Source: Membranipora membranacea (Eukaryota > Bryozoa > Gymnolaemata > Cheilostomatida > Membraniporidae). Taken from it: 64,000 nt of DNA. Numbering within the stretch: position 1 is the stretch's first letter; the number at the start of each line of letters is the position of its first letter. The notes under the pieces are model-generated. The model was not told where the DNA came from. It worked only from the letters and a program-made list of their open reading frames with translations, and ran no database searches. This document shows, in pieces, positions 36,301-49,260 of this stretch. Location of the stretch: NCBI GenBank assembly GCA_914767715.1, contig OU612073.1:6510001-6574000 (forward strand). Direction: 5' to 3'. The position numbers and the translations under genes are program-made.

Positions 36301-37940
36301 TTTAGAGTGTTGATTTTGGAAAAAGTTGCCCCCCCCTGTTTAACATGAGTGAAATTCCATGAATCCCCCCTTGTGATTCCTGTTCTGAGGACGGAATTAA
36401 AAAATATAACACTTCTACTACATGATTTATGAAGACCAGCTTTTACACTTTTAAGATGAATTTTGACCCCAGGATCCCCGACTAAATGGTTTGAATGTAA
36501 AAAAACGGAAAAGTCTACCTACATATCATGTATTCAAGTGAGGGTTTATGGCTAAAATGTGGTGCAACTAAAAAAACTCATGCTGGGCTGTTTTCTCTCC
36601 TGTGGCTTACCTTCTCCAAGAGGCATTTTTGATATTTTTCAGAGAAATACAAGAACCCTAACTAGTTGGAAATGCTTGCAAATTTCAGACCATCGAGATA
36701 TGTAAGAAATACGACAGAGCTATTTCAAAAAAATATCAATGATGTTTTTGACTTCAGATAAATATTTGGATGACTGAAACGTGCTGCTACTGTGATCCAA
36801 CAAGTTTGTAGTCTTATTTCCAGAGAACCCCCTTTTTAGTGAAGGTCAACAGGCCACCCACAAATACACTGATACAGAGAGGAGAGCTCCCGCTAACATT
36901 TTATGCCTCATGGTGTCTGTCGAATTAAAGGCTCATACACTTTTGGTCACAGATTGCCAAGCTTTTTCTTAGTACTTTCAATGATGAGAATTAGTACAAA
37001 AACCTAGAAAACTCCCTGTCAAGGTAGCGACCACGGATTGGCTTGTATTAACAGTGTCCCTGCCACACAGATTTATGCAAGCAAGACTTGTAAATAACAC
37101 ATTCGTTGGACTTCTTTTAAATCACTACTTGACTTAGTTAAAGCACATTACCACTAACTACCAGAACTAGAATTCAGGAAACTAAGCTGTTTATGGAGAT
37201 GTTACATAGTTATGGAGCTGTGTGGGAAAAGGCCTAAGGCTAAGGGTTATTGACTTAACTCTGAAATTGCACTATGTGAGCAATGAACTCCATCTCCCGG
37301 GAGAGAGAGGGAGAGGAAGTTCATTGAGGTGAGAAAATGTGTGCCTTGTATCCGGATGATTTGTTATAGGGCTTAGGACAGGGTTAGGTTAACCTGAAAA
37401 CCTGAATCGCCGTTATCTTGTAAAATTGGGGACACTGGCACAGAACCTCAGGCAATCTAAGACATTGCATATCAAATAAACACTAGGTATAAATCAGCAA
37501 AGTACTAGCTATCTCGGGATAATCAAGGACCACATCAATTATCATGTGTGAAGATCATGACACAATTGTCTGATCCTAACATTGTAAGAGCTAATAAAAC
37601 TATAGACTTAATAATAAACCTAGACAGGACGCTATATGGAGCATTAGCACCTCAATGCTAAATGTCTATATCGTGTCATGTCTAGGTTTATTATTAAGTC
37701 TATGAATAATACCTAAATTAATAAATGAATTAATAAAAATAACGATCTACCCTGATATGAGAAGAAAGGCACTGGACACTTTAGTGACAGAAATATGCAA
37801 GACTTACTTTGCACACAAATATCCAGTTTGGCCAGGTGATAATCATAGCGGACAAGCCAAGAGGAGACTGCTTGCGTAACAACCAGCAGTAGAAAGATAA
37901 CTCTTACGATAGATTCCGTTAATGTGTTAAATATGATCAT
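33327..37940 (-). CDS. GT31 beta-1,3-glycosyltransferase (galactosyltransferase family)
   Basis: The catalytic part is on two exons: 36229-36019 (70 codons) and 34045-33327 (239 residues to the stop), which join in phase 1. The first starts LWVQGRANGAAHRSIIREAI and ends ELYGDIVQNDYK; the second continues DHYKNQTAKMM. This is the conserved start of the family (RxxIR.., ygDii..dy.D.Y.NlT.K). Catalytic hallmarks follow: the metal-binding VVIKMDDDVVF (DxD), the acceptor-side DFCAGFFIVFTSDLL, and WIDDSYLGVL in place of the usual E/D-DVyvG. A probable N-terminal exon at 37940-37808 encodes a signal-anchor (ESIVRVIFLLLVVTQAVSSW), as expected for a type II Golgi enzyme. Its phase (1) does not match the next exon (0), so at least one small stem exon between 37807 and 36230 is missing from my model. 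Acceptor sugar and linkage cannot be read. A likely polyA signal lies at 33144-33139. Confidence 0.82.
34234..34861. mobile_element. TTAA-flanked palindromic element with tRNA-like arms
   Basis: The ends AGACTTTGTTTGAGGCTGCT and AGCAGCCTCAAACAAAGTCT are perfect inverted repeats, and pairing continues for about 120 bases (GAGGAAGTTATGGCCTCTCA at the inner end). Both outer sides carry TTAA (34230-34233, 34862-34865). Weaker inverted similarity continues to the centre near 34570. There, each arm ends in a tRNA-like segment with a B-box (GGGTTCGATTCCC on the minus strand; GGGTTCGAGACC on the plus strand). The whole unit lies in the intron before the last glycosyltransferase exon. No coding capacity. 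Confidence 0.72.
35309..35400. repeat. Hairpin-forming repeat (MITE-like)
   Basis: GGTAGTGGCATTACATTATC pairs with GATAATATAATGCTACTAC across a TCAACCACTGGTTGATAAATGT-type centre. It shares the GTGGCATTACATTATCAA core with the copies at 4.97 and 7.1 kb, and the GTGCCGGGATAGC flank with the degenerate copy near 1 kb. It lies in a glycosyltransferase intron. Confidence 0.65.
37602..37703. mobile_element. 102-bp palindromic MITE
   Basis: The ends ATAGACTTAATAATAAACCT and AGGTTTATTATTAAGTCTAT are perfect inverted repeats, extending to 25 bases. The centre also pairs imperfectly. It is probably a short foldback element, inside the glycosyltransferase gene between its signal-anchor and catalytic exons. 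Confidence 0.7.
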
Positions 37941-40900
37941 TCTGAGATTGTTGTGGCACTACTCAACTGACTCTATTCTTCTTTCCTATAAAATAGAAAA
38001 TGAACTAGAGAGATAATAATATATGCTACACGTGATGAATAAAAAACACTCCGAAAACATTTCTTTACAAATAATCTTCAAATCTGCAGGTCAAATACAA
38101 CAGCAAGATTATCATAAATTTAACCTCAGTTTCCTATCTTTTTTATATATTTATATTAATTTTATTTTTTCTTTGACCTTATTCAAGGGGGATTCTTATT
38201 AGCAATTTTATGCACCCAGTAAAAGTTTTTATTTTATGTAATTATCTCTGGAGAGAGGGTTTAAAAAAAAAAAACAAACAAACAAACTATGCCATTAGAA
38301 CATGTTCGTGAAAGGACTGGCATCATGAATAATGAGCCTTGATATTTTCTCACGCCACTGATAAAGATACTCAATATATTTTCATCGATATAGCTGTGTT
38401 ATTATAATTCTTCGTTTACACTTTTTAGCTTTGAATGAAGAGATAAATAAACGCATGCTAAAATTTAATTGAAATTTTGCAGTCTGATTCATGCAATTCA
38501 TAAGTTATACATAAAAGTGCGGGTTATAGGACATGGGTTCTTCAATAAAAAGGTCCTGTATTCGATTCCCAGCGGATCGCAATGTTGTCAAAAAGGGCAT
38601 CCGACCTCAAACGGTCCTGTACCACAATAAAATAAAGTCCGTAGACCCACACGGATACAGAAAAACATTTAGACAAGATAGAGTTAAATATGAAGAAAAT
38701 AAGGAGAGATGATGAAAGATGATTAAAACATTGAAAATTTTCAGATGTACCGCACATTTCCTACCTTAGCTGACTGTCTCGAAAACCTGTAACCATCCAA
38801 TCAATATTGTGAAATGAAATGAACACTATAATCACTATAAACATGTACTAATAATTAATTCTTTGATTGCACAGCATTGTAATTCTCCCTTTTGATGGCA
38901 ACGCGTAAAAAAAAAAACAAGCATCAGTTCTTTCAAACTGCGTCCTATGGGCCTTTTGTGCTTTTATTGACACGCTTGTTTTTTTTCTCCCTTTTGATGG
39001 CAACACGTAAGAAAAAGAACAAACATCAGTTCTTTCAAACTGCATCCTATGGGCTTTTTGTGCTTTTATTGACAAGATAGCGTCAGGAAAAAAATTGTTT
39101 TGGTCTGTGCCAAAGCAGGTGTGCACTGACAAACGGATAAAATAATTAATACAAACAATAGAAACAACACACAAGGATGCCCACTTCCGTGGGTATTTGT
39201 CTATTGACTGCAGGTGATTGTCATCCTACACTGGGTATTTGACTTACACCGGTTACTCTCTCACAGGAGCGTATGTTATAAAAGATGATGTAAAAGATGA
39301 TTAAAACATTGAAAAATTTCAGATGTACCGCAAATTTCCTACCTTAGCTGACTGTCTTGAAAACCTTTAACCATCTAATCGATGTTGTGAAATTAAATGA
39401 ACACTATAATCACTAATCACTTTGATTGCACAGCAATGTAATTCTCCCTTTTGATGGCAACACATAAGAAAAAGAACAAACATCAGTTCTTTCAAACTGA
39501 TTCCTATGGGCTTTTTATGCTTTTATTGACAAGAGATTTGCTTGTAATTTTTTAAGCATCATGCTTAAAAAATTGTTTTCAATACTTTCTGAGAGCTACT
39601 GCGTATGGGATTTTACACTGATTATTAATAATCAATTTTATTACAGTGGAGCAGGTCGCGAATTTGCCTAATTTGTTTGTTTTTTTTCTTTGCTTGTTAT
39701 TTTTACGTAAATTGATCCATCGAATGAAAATAGAAAGTATTGACTCAAACAATTTTTTAAGCATGGTTGTCAAATCATGTCCCTGCTAGCCAACTTGCAA
39801 GCGAACCAAATTTTTTAATTTTGATAATAATTCTGCTAGATATTTCAATCAAATACGGCGAGCAAGAAGACTAGAAAATTAAAAATGTTAATAAGTTTAA
39901 ACATTTTTATCTAATACCCAATAGCCTCAGCGCTGTTTCAATGGCTTTTTGTACTTTTTCAAAATCTTTCGACCCACTAGGACAAGGTATAACAGGGAAA
40001 ACATCTAGGTTATCATGGTAGAAGAAAAATGACTACTTAGAACGAGTCTTTAGAGGGCAAAAAATATTCCATTCACATTGAATTCATTGCTAGCCATTGA
40101 ATTTGACCTAATACAAAGATAGACATGATCTAGCCAATCTTCTAATAGAAGGTTGACAAAAGTTAAAATTACGGAACACATTTATGATTCAGATAGTTTT
40201 CCCGGTATAAAATAGGTAGCCATCCTGAGTTGAGACTTTTTAGTGAACCACTTTATAAAAATCATGTTATGAGGATAGCCAATGGATATTGGCATCAGCT
40301 ACTATACAAACACGGGACTTATACAAACACTTCAAAACACAGAAAATCATTGTCCATGAGGGTACTAAGAATTTTTTATCAAATCCAATTCTATTTAACC
40401 AAGCTCTCCAACCGATTTATGTTATACCCAAGGTTTTTTCAACTGTGAAGTACAAATAAATTTGTAAACTTGGTCAACGATAAATCTGACACAGATAGCT
40501 TTCCGATGGTATAAAAAAACGATATGTTATTCTGATTTTTTTTAGCTGTTACAATACTTTAAAACATGATTTCGGAATTATGCTAATGCCAAGATAGAAT
40601 TTCCTACCCTGTTTTAATAAAAAGTGGCGCAAGATTGAAATGTGACATGCGTATTTTGATTATTACTGCGTGTTTATGATAGGAAAACAGGGCATCAATT
40701 AAAATTATCCTGGAATCGAAGAAGAATAAAATTTCAATTTTGCCATAAGATATGCAATCTTGGTTGCAAACATTTTAGCATAAGAAGTAAATATAGATAT
40801 AAAAACCACTTACAATTAATGGTGGGTTTGTATTGTCGTAACCAAGCAATGGGGTCAGTTTGTACTTTATGATAAGCGCAGTAGAATTGTCGCTATTTGT

Positions 40901-43706
40901 AACTGTAATAAAGATGAGAATAGCCCTGTTAAGTGAGAGTAGACAATAGACATAGACATACACGTTGATGGGTTTTTGCAGTGATTGAGACGTAAACTTG
41001 CTGCCGTTAGAGTTTACAATGTTGCCACGTTTACTGGTTATCTACCTCCCTATCTTGATTATCTTAAGTACCTAATCATGCCAATAGTATATTATAAAAA
41101 GAGTACAATTAAACTCACCGCCATATCAAGATGTGTCAATTCGGTGTACAATGTCCCTCAAAAATGAGGTTCCGAGTAGCAGATGTGGCTGATTGCTAAA
41201 TACTGAATTTTAGATTTAAAAAATCGTGCTGGCCTTGTTGTCATTTGGCCAGTCTTGCACAAACTGATAATGATTGCTCATCTGAGAGCAAAAAAGAGAG
41301 GACAACTTCCTAATACATCACCTTCCCTTTCCATAGGGTATTCAATCAGGGAGGGTGTGAACACTCTCCCTGATTCAACAACACTTCCTATGACTGATTC
41401 AAATGACTCCACTTGAGCCTCACCAACTCTGGAGTTGCTGAAAGGGGAACTATTCACCAATACTATACCATTAGGAATGAATATATCTACCAGAACTTAT
41501 GAAAATACGCCAGGGTCAATAGGGAAGGGAGGCCGAGGGAGTTCATTGGTCGAGTGCAGCCGAGAACTCTTGAAAAAGGGGCAGGCAACTCCCAAGTCAT
41601 AATACTCAAAAACAATTCAAGTTCATAAATATGGTAAAAAACAATAGGGGTTTTTGATTATGCTTATTCCAAATATTGCCTGCATTTTGTTCTAACTCTA
41701 TTAAATTGTATTATATCTATATTGTTTCTGGGTTTTTTGACAACTTTTTAGCCTAAACAAGCTTGGCAATTTCTTGTAACGCTATTCTGCTCTAAACCCA
41801 CATTATGGGTAGAACTACGTAGTCAAACGGTCCGGAATAATCACCCCTGAATCACCTGACACAATATGTTGTTATTTTTCTGTACGTTAAGGCATTGTCA
41901 GGCACAGAGAAATAGAACTATATTTGTCAAAGGCAGCCCTATTTGTAATGTTTGTAACTAAGATTGAATGGCACTGAATCAAGCAATGAACCAAGCAATT
42001 GGATATCGACTTGTAACAATATTCTGTAGTGGAAGAATTTATATATTTGCCGTATTCAACACTTAATTAGCTGGTAGTTTATTTTAAGAACAGCTGGTAA
42101 ATACGGATACAGCTTATCAGGGTTATTTAATGTTCTTTCATGTTTCATCGCTTTCTAGCTTGAATATGACTGTCATGTGCGGGAATTCAACTGACACTTT
42201 TGAAATAAAACAAAAATAGCAATATAAAGTAGTATTGTAGCAGGCCAAGTCATTTACAATCAGTTTTAAGCCTGCTTATTTAATTAGAGATTTCTTAAAA
42301 GTGTACAAATAGCAAAAGTCTGTTAAGAGTTAAGAGTAACAATTAAATCTGTCATCATTATCATAGGGTATACCTTTGAATTTTAACTCTCCTGTATACA
42401 TCACATTGACTTGACGGTTATAGACTAAATAATCCAAAAACATCTTGTGATTTTATCAAATATGGTGATGAGCTGTGATCCAGCGGTTTATTAGCCTTGT
42501 TATTCCGGGTGATAAGGCTAAGGTTTCATGGATACAATCTAGGTCTACTCCTAGATTGAATCATTTTGAGGCAAATTAAGATCATTTCTTTTGAACAAGT
42601 TGTGTACATTTACTTACCAAGATGGCAATGTCAACTACTTACCAGTACCAGTATATTGTCAAAGATTCCCTTCAGATGAACTACTTGATGAGAGAAACCG
42701 AGGAGCTTTTGACTATTTTCATCACCGAGTTTATCCAAAGATTATAAATAGTCATCGGTTTATCAGTACATGTCCGATCCCACACTCTCAAGACGCTCAG
42801 ATATGAGTTACATACTTTTAAGAAATTCTTATCCGTTTTGTTTCACTCTTGATGTTACTATACAACATATAATTACTGCTCATATAAATACTCCAATCAA
42901 AATATTTGGACAGAATATTATTGTTAGGCTCACTCTATTTTTTTTAACATTTGTTAGGTTTTGATGTTTTCAACATCAAGCGCATTAGTAATAAATATAA
43001 TGGAAAGTTATATAATATTAAACTATATGTAAAGTCCATTTATAGCCCAAACTTATTATACTCAGCTACAATAACTTATGGTAATAATAATAATTGTAAT
43101 AAATGTATACTTAAATCATGATTTTGCAATACAATCATTCATCATAAAAACACTGCTATAAAGTGACAGAGGTAAGAGATGGTGCTGGTATGTTAAACTT
43201 GACCCGCAGTCAATATGATATCAATGAGTTAATTCCACAACCTCTGGAACTATTTTGTAATACTTTTATTGGCATCATAAGCATTTTAAGAACAAAAAAG
43301 CTTTTCGTTTTGTGCCAAGAGAAAAACTTGAATGTAGCACACATGATATCCATGTTAGCTCAGTGACAATTGGTAAAATAGCCTGTCAGTAGTTAGGTTG
43401 AATTGAATCATTATACATTACATCGAGAAAATGCAATAAAGTAACAGGCTAACAATACAACACCAGAATAGAGCTTGATTTATAATTGAAAGTTGTCCCC
43501 ACTTTGTACAGGTGTAGACAACTTGAGATTGTTGGCTTTTAGAACTTAATGACTCAAAGGATGATGAAGTTCGAGAAGGATACAAAATTTTATAATATAG
43601 TGAGGGAAATTTACAATGAAATGTCTCGAGAATTGATCGCCACATGCAGGCTCACGGAGAAATGGTAAATATTTGCAAATACCTATTTACAACAACTACA
43701 CCATTC
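37941..43706. other. Intergenic region, no gene recognised
   Basis: Several open stretches of 60-75 codons are present, but none has splice context, composition or family patterns to support a gene. Contents: a duplicated block at 38713-38880/39295-39444 with three copies of an adjoining unit of about 90 bases; and a B-box-like GTATTCGATTCCC at 38560 followed by GGGCATCCGACC, perhaps a tRNA-SINE remnant. The rest is AT-rich. Confidence 0.4.
38713..39536 (+). repeat. Local duplication with tandem ~100-bp units
   Basis: 38713-38880 recurs at 39295-39444 (TGTACCGCA.ATTTCCTACC, TTAGCTGACTGTCT). Downstream, a unit starting TTTTGATGGCAAC and containing CATCAGTTCTTTCAAACTG occurs at about 38893, 38995 and 39450, so the first duplicated block is followed by two tandem copies and the second by one. 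The copies end CTTTTATTGACA. No coding evidence. Confidence 0.75.
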
Positions 43707-46700
43707 CTATCTGCTCTTACAAAAACAGTAACTACTACAGGAAATTTCAAAAAACAAACAGACCCATGACTGTACACAACACAAGATCGAATCAAGGGAA
43801 GCTGGGTTAGTATGAACAGCCTTGGATGGTACCTCAGAGCTAATGTTTATGTCAGCGGCAGCTGCATCAACACAAGAGGGGTCCACTACGTAGATGATAT
43901 CAGCACATGAGGGATCTTCCACGTAGACAATATTATCATCTTGTGTGGGTGATTCAAGGTGGACAGTTGAATTTTCAGGTGGTAAGTGTTGCATTTGAGG
44001 CAGACGATTGTGTTGATTGGTTGGTGTACCATAAAAATAACTATCAATTGAGGAACAAGAAGATGTTATGTCTGATTCATTGATTGTATCATAAATGTCG
44101 TCATCGATCTCACAGTAGATAGTATCAGCCGATGGTCTTCCATCCTGAGTGACTGCCTCAGTCATATTAATAGTTTCGTCCCTTTCTACACTAACGACAG
44201 CAATAGGGGCAGAGTGTTGGCGTGGATTTGCAAAAGAGTATAGTTCTTTTGAGGACATACGTCTTTTTTGAGTTAGTCTCACTAACAAACTGACTACGAT
44301 GACAAAGCATATTGAGCCAGCGGTAACTCCGATTGCAACAGAGTGTGCCTCAGGCTTTCTCTCTACACTCACACATTCAGCCTCCGAACTGTAGTCAAGC
44401 CACCATGGATTGTTGGCTGCTCCCATGTGTGCATTGTATGTATCTGGATCACATAGAGTTGTGGAGTTGGACCCTTCAGGGCAGTAATGATTGAGAGGAC
44501 ATTCATAGAGTAGATAGTTGTCCATACCATGATGTGGGCAATAGTAACCAGCTGGGCAGCTACAGCAACAGAAACAAAGAAAATATTAGATGCTAAGAAA
44601 TTCAAACATTTGAGCATCCGATTGGCCGTCCAATCTGCCAATCATTTCAGAGCTTGATACATTGTCTACAAAGTGTTACATAATCTAGATTGAACAAAAA
44701 ACAACTCACAAACTGACAAAACTAGTGGGTACAAACACGTCAAATCTAGCAAACTTACTTTAAACAATCTTCTGACCCAAGCATAGGTTGATAACTTCCA
44801 GGCTCACAGGGCTGTGGGCTGTATGATCCAATTGGACAAAAATGTCCTCCAGGGCATATATCTCCTGTTTGAGAAAACTCTCCTGGCTGTGCTGTTGCAT
44901 TCATATGCACTGGTTTTGGTGATCTACTGGCATAAGAGCAGTAATAGCCTGGATCACAGGGACCCGAGGGAGCGACCTGTCCAACTTCTGGAAATATTGA
45001 TATGAAAGTAGAAAGAGATTCATAACTTTATGTGTGCAGCATATCTAGGGAAAATTTGGCCGAGTAGCTTATTTTGCATTCTGAGAACGATTGTTTCTCT
45101 GTCAAGTTATAAAAGTATTGATTGAGGAAATTTTGTTTATTTGTACACAGAATTCAGTCAATTGCGGTTAAAGTAAAAAATACAATTGATGAGAATACCT
45201 GCACAGTAGGAACCAGGCAAACAAGCGATACACTCCTCAACATCAGTGAGTCCAGTTAAATTACTGAATGATCCGACGGGACAAGGTGAAGGCTCATATC
45301 CTGTACCATTTGGGCAATAATGCCCCACAGGACAGAGGCCCACAACAGAAAATGGGACACCTGTGCAGAAGAAAATACATTTCTAAAGGTTACGTTTGTC
45401 GCTGTTTTTTTAACTCTACGTATTCTATCACAGCTAATTTCGGTCAAAGCTATACAATGAATGCGAGGACAGTTGGTTAAGTATATAACATATAATTATT
45501 CATAACATGTCAATCTGATGGGTCAGTAACAAAGACCGTATCTATTTTCAAGGTCAAAGAAGAATTGATCAAAACCTGCAGTATTGTTGCCAATTGTGCA
45601 GAAGTATCCTTCAGGACAGATTTCACAACTATCCGCTCCCTTTTCAAGCGTGTAAGTCCCGTTAGGGCAGGGTATGGGGTTTTTGCTTCCTGTTGGACAG
45701 TACATTGTCTTAGGGCAGATAGTCTCGCTCTCAGCATGACTTCCATTTAGACAGAAATGACCTATAACACAGAGAATGATAATGTGATCAAGAGAAGGAG
45801 TTCAGGTGAGGTAGTCCTTGAGTAATAACCAGCTAAGAAAGGAATTTCAGTTCCACTCATCGATCATTGCCACTTAGGTACAAGTTGGACATTAGGCGGA
45901 CTCAAGGCATTTGAAAAGAGTATTTCCTGGCTGGATCGATTGAATGGGGAGAAACCTGATTTCCAGTCGCTGTCCATCATCATTATTTTAACCATCCAAA
46001 TACTAGTACAGCCAATAACAACCGACTATATATACTTTTTAGTTTATTATTTTAAAATCATTTTTTTAAACTAAGAAGGGAGTTTCAGTTCCTCTCAGAA
46101 AAGTCACTAATGATCAGGCATTATTGTACCCGGACCAATTATCTGGATATAGCTAGCAACAGAACATTCTTTTTGAGTTGATAACTCTTCTATTATTTGA
46201 TTAATCCATTTTCCAAATTGAGACCGGTAGAGTATTGTATAGTATATAATATGAATATACCAGTGTCAGTGATAAATTATAAGTAACCAGCTTACTGATG
46301 TGGTGACTTGTGAGTGGCTTGTGTTACAGACGTGGCTAACTGTTCCGTCTTTAGTATAGTTGATATAGGCTGATAGGTTAAGGTATTCATTGAACGGTGA
46401 GAAACATAGTAGAAGTAGTAGTTACGGTAAAAAACATTGTCAAAGTCTATAAAATCTCCTTGTTAAGTGATTCAACGATCACCACTTGCCACACTGGCTT
46501 ACAAATGCCAAGTGACGTTAATCGGCTCAAACTATCATGTGGAGACAATTCAGGGAAGACAACTCCGAAAACAATTATAACATGGGCCTCTAGGCAGTTG
46601 CCAATAGTTTTTGTTAGTGACACTCTAATTAGTATTTGGGGAAAAAGGTAATTTCTTACCAGCTCGACACAACACATCTTGCTTTATCAAAGCGGAAGAT

Positions 46701-48550
46701 AATTCACATTCTGTATTTGCTGTACAATTTTGCTCAGATTGGTTTCCGGTGCTGATTCCTTCCACAAGATACTGGACATCTGTAAAATGAATCTGTCAGA
46801 GTATTGCAGTTTGATTATGATCGATAACTAAAGAAATGTTCAATGTGGAGACCATTTTTCATATAAATTTGCACCTAGATAGTGAATTTAATCTATTCTT
46901 GTCACACGAGCATTTTTTTGTGTGGTCGCCGTGACAAGGCAAATCTCAATCATATCAGTGGCTAAAACAACACTGAAAAACATACATGAAATTCATGCAA
47001 ATTATGGTCTATGAATAGTAAACTCACACTGTCTATCTTTGGTAATATAATCACATTCATGGTATTTCAGATGTGAAAAGAAATACAAATCTACACTTTT
47101 ATTTTATATAACGGGGTGTGAGGTCTTTCTTGTGTGATAGAATGCTGGAGGAAAGGTCGATGCTCAAATACATATATCATATACAAACCTGGCATTCTCA
47201 TGAAGTAAACTGCTATAGTCTCACCATCTGCAGCTGTATAGGTGATGACCACTGAATTATTTATCCGCTTTATAAAGTCTGGTTTAATCATTATGCCATT
47301 GCAAAATTCTTGAATTTGATCTCTGGGATAACAAATCTCCTTCATTTCTTTTGTTTCCAAGTCTATCAGCACCAAGGTTTTAAGGAAAGATGCGCTGGTT
47401 TCATCGCAATGATAAGTTCCGACACACTTAGTCCTAACTGCCAAAACGTATTGATCTGATATTGGAACAAGGCTTTGGAATCCGTAATTCTGGGTGAAAC
47501 TGAAACTTGCCGGGGATATCCCATAATTCACGCGATATGATTTGTATTGGCGCCTCAATCTTGTAGGCTGTATAGTTATTTTATACTCAATCTTAAGGTT
47601 GTTTTTTAAGGTAAGATTTGCATAGAGTGATCTCAATGTATCATGACTCGAGAGCATTATGAGGTTTTCACTGAAAGCCATACGTTTGTAAGTAGTGTAT
47701 CCACCCTTGAAAACTGTAGTTACGGTGTTAGAGATCAAATCTAGATGCAGTAATTTGTTGTTGTCTGTCAAAAAGAGCTTTGTGGCGTTTGAGCATGGTG
47801 AAGAGAGGTCGTATGGCTTTGTGTATATCGCAGTTTTGAAAGTACCATCGCCTGACAGTATTGTAGTTCTGCCAAAATCCCACGACGGTTGTTGAATCTT
47901 TTCATTGGAACAAGTTCCACTGTGAGTAGTTTGAGTCCCATTCTTCTTAGATAGGGTGTGTAAACATCTCAAGCCATTGTCCACAATGAGGATTTCATCT
48001 TTTAGTTGATAGAAAGAAGTAATCTTTGAGAACGGTGAGAGTTTGGTATCTATTCCTGTTGAGATATTGGCAAATAATTTGATCGACAAGTTGCCCATCA
48101 GAGAGAATTTGACTATGTTGCCTGACATGAGACCTAATATTACACCAGGTCTCTCGATATCTTCTTGTATGTAGGAAAGAGGTCCGAGGTTAATAAGATC
48201 AGTATCAAAATTATGTGTCCATGTATCCAGACTGTGAAACAGAACTTGACCATTTATCCTGTATAAGAGATGTATTTCAAATTACCTTGACCTAGGTTGA
48301 ATATCATGAGCATCATAACGTAGCTAGCTACTACGGTTTTTATCGCAGAAATTTTACCTATCCCATTGCAAACTCAACTAAGCTATACAAATTCCCAAAA
48401 AGTTGTCCAAAAATCTATTTACTGCATAATTTGTAACCTCAGTACAGCGCATTAACAATTTTGGTTGAAGCCCTTTTGTATAGTCAGAACTGAAATGTGG
48501 CAACCTTACCTGCTTGAAGCGTATACCATTAAGGTGACAGCCAGTTTCAT
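43707..48550 (-). CDS. Propeller/ephrin-receptor-like Cys-rich transmembrane receptor, paralog 1
   Basis: Seven exons join in frame to 886 residues: 48550-48510, 48258-47189, 46779-46660, 45761-45576, 45360-45199, 44987-44759 and 44559-43707. Exon 1 is a signal peptide (MKLAVTLMVYASS). Exon 2 (about 15-371) encodes a beta-rich ectodomain with NHL-like blades (EILIVDNGLRCLHTLSK; KLFLTDNNKLLHLDLIS; YVLAVRTKC..LVLIDLET). Exons 4-7 encode Cys-rich repeats of the ephrin-receptor-like/GCC2-GCC3 type (CPTGSKNPIPCPNGTY; CPEGYFC; CPVGHYCPNGTGYEPSPC). One membrane helix follows (VAIGVTAGSICFVIVVSLLV) after many N-glycosylation sites. The acidic tail has YCEIDDDIYDTI and two copies of the motif (NIVYVEDPSC, DIIYVVDPSC). 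No kinase domain is present, so signalling would need recruited enzymes. It is divergent from, and exon-for-exon identical in layout to, the gene at 51.2 kb. Ligand unknown. Confidence 0.88.
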
Positions 48551-49260
48551 AACCTGAAAAGAGATTGAATTGGCTGTATACATTTCCTCACAGCAGTGTA
48601 GCCGAGAGTTCAGACAGTCAAGCAAACCTTTCACATTCAATGTGTCATAAATTGTTGCTGTTCCCTTGTCGACTCTCGTCTAAATGAGATCTAAAGAATT
48701 GCCTGTCATGAAGTTTTTTATCAGTTGTTCTTTAAAATTTTTAGGGAATGTAAGTAGTAAACAACTCACTCAAATTTCATTGTTTTGAGTTAATAAGTGG
48801 TTACAACATAACGATGTGTGCTATTGTACAGTCATTGGTATATTCAAGGACTGTAATCGTTTTTTGGCAAATTCTTATCATGACAGATACTTGTTATTTG
48901 GCAGTCACTAACTCATCATACTATGATAACATTAAAAAAAACTACAAAATTATGCTCTTGTTTTTCTGCAACCCGACAAAATGATGAGTCATAATCATTA
49001 TCAGATCAGCTGGTCTTTATGAAAATGGCGCCGATGCCCGATACAGAACTAGTTTCTGCAAGAATTGCTATTATTGACATTCAATTATCGACCAGTCTAA
49101 GCACTCGAACTAGAATTCCTATAAGATGTCCCAGTTAGACATGATGATTGCATCAGTTGGCATCAGCAAGTACCTTTTATAGTGTTTGACATGTTTTGTC
49201 AGTAAGGATAAGGTATATGACTAAGCAAGAACTTGGAATGTGTAACTGGTTTACTCCTTG

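Noticed and set aside
38541-38620. A tRNA-derived SINE with a B-box and GGGCATCCGACC body
   Set aside because: Only a B-box-like block is clear; no A-box or second copy in the window, so left as a remark rather than a feature.
38848-39174. A 108-codon frame with an internal repeat
   Set aside because: The repeat in the protein is just the tandem DNA duplication; no splice or family evidence.
42591-42806. A 71-codon open frame that could be a small exon or mobile-element remnant
   Set aside because: No flanking splice sites in phase, and no recognisable reverse transcriptase or transposase motif.
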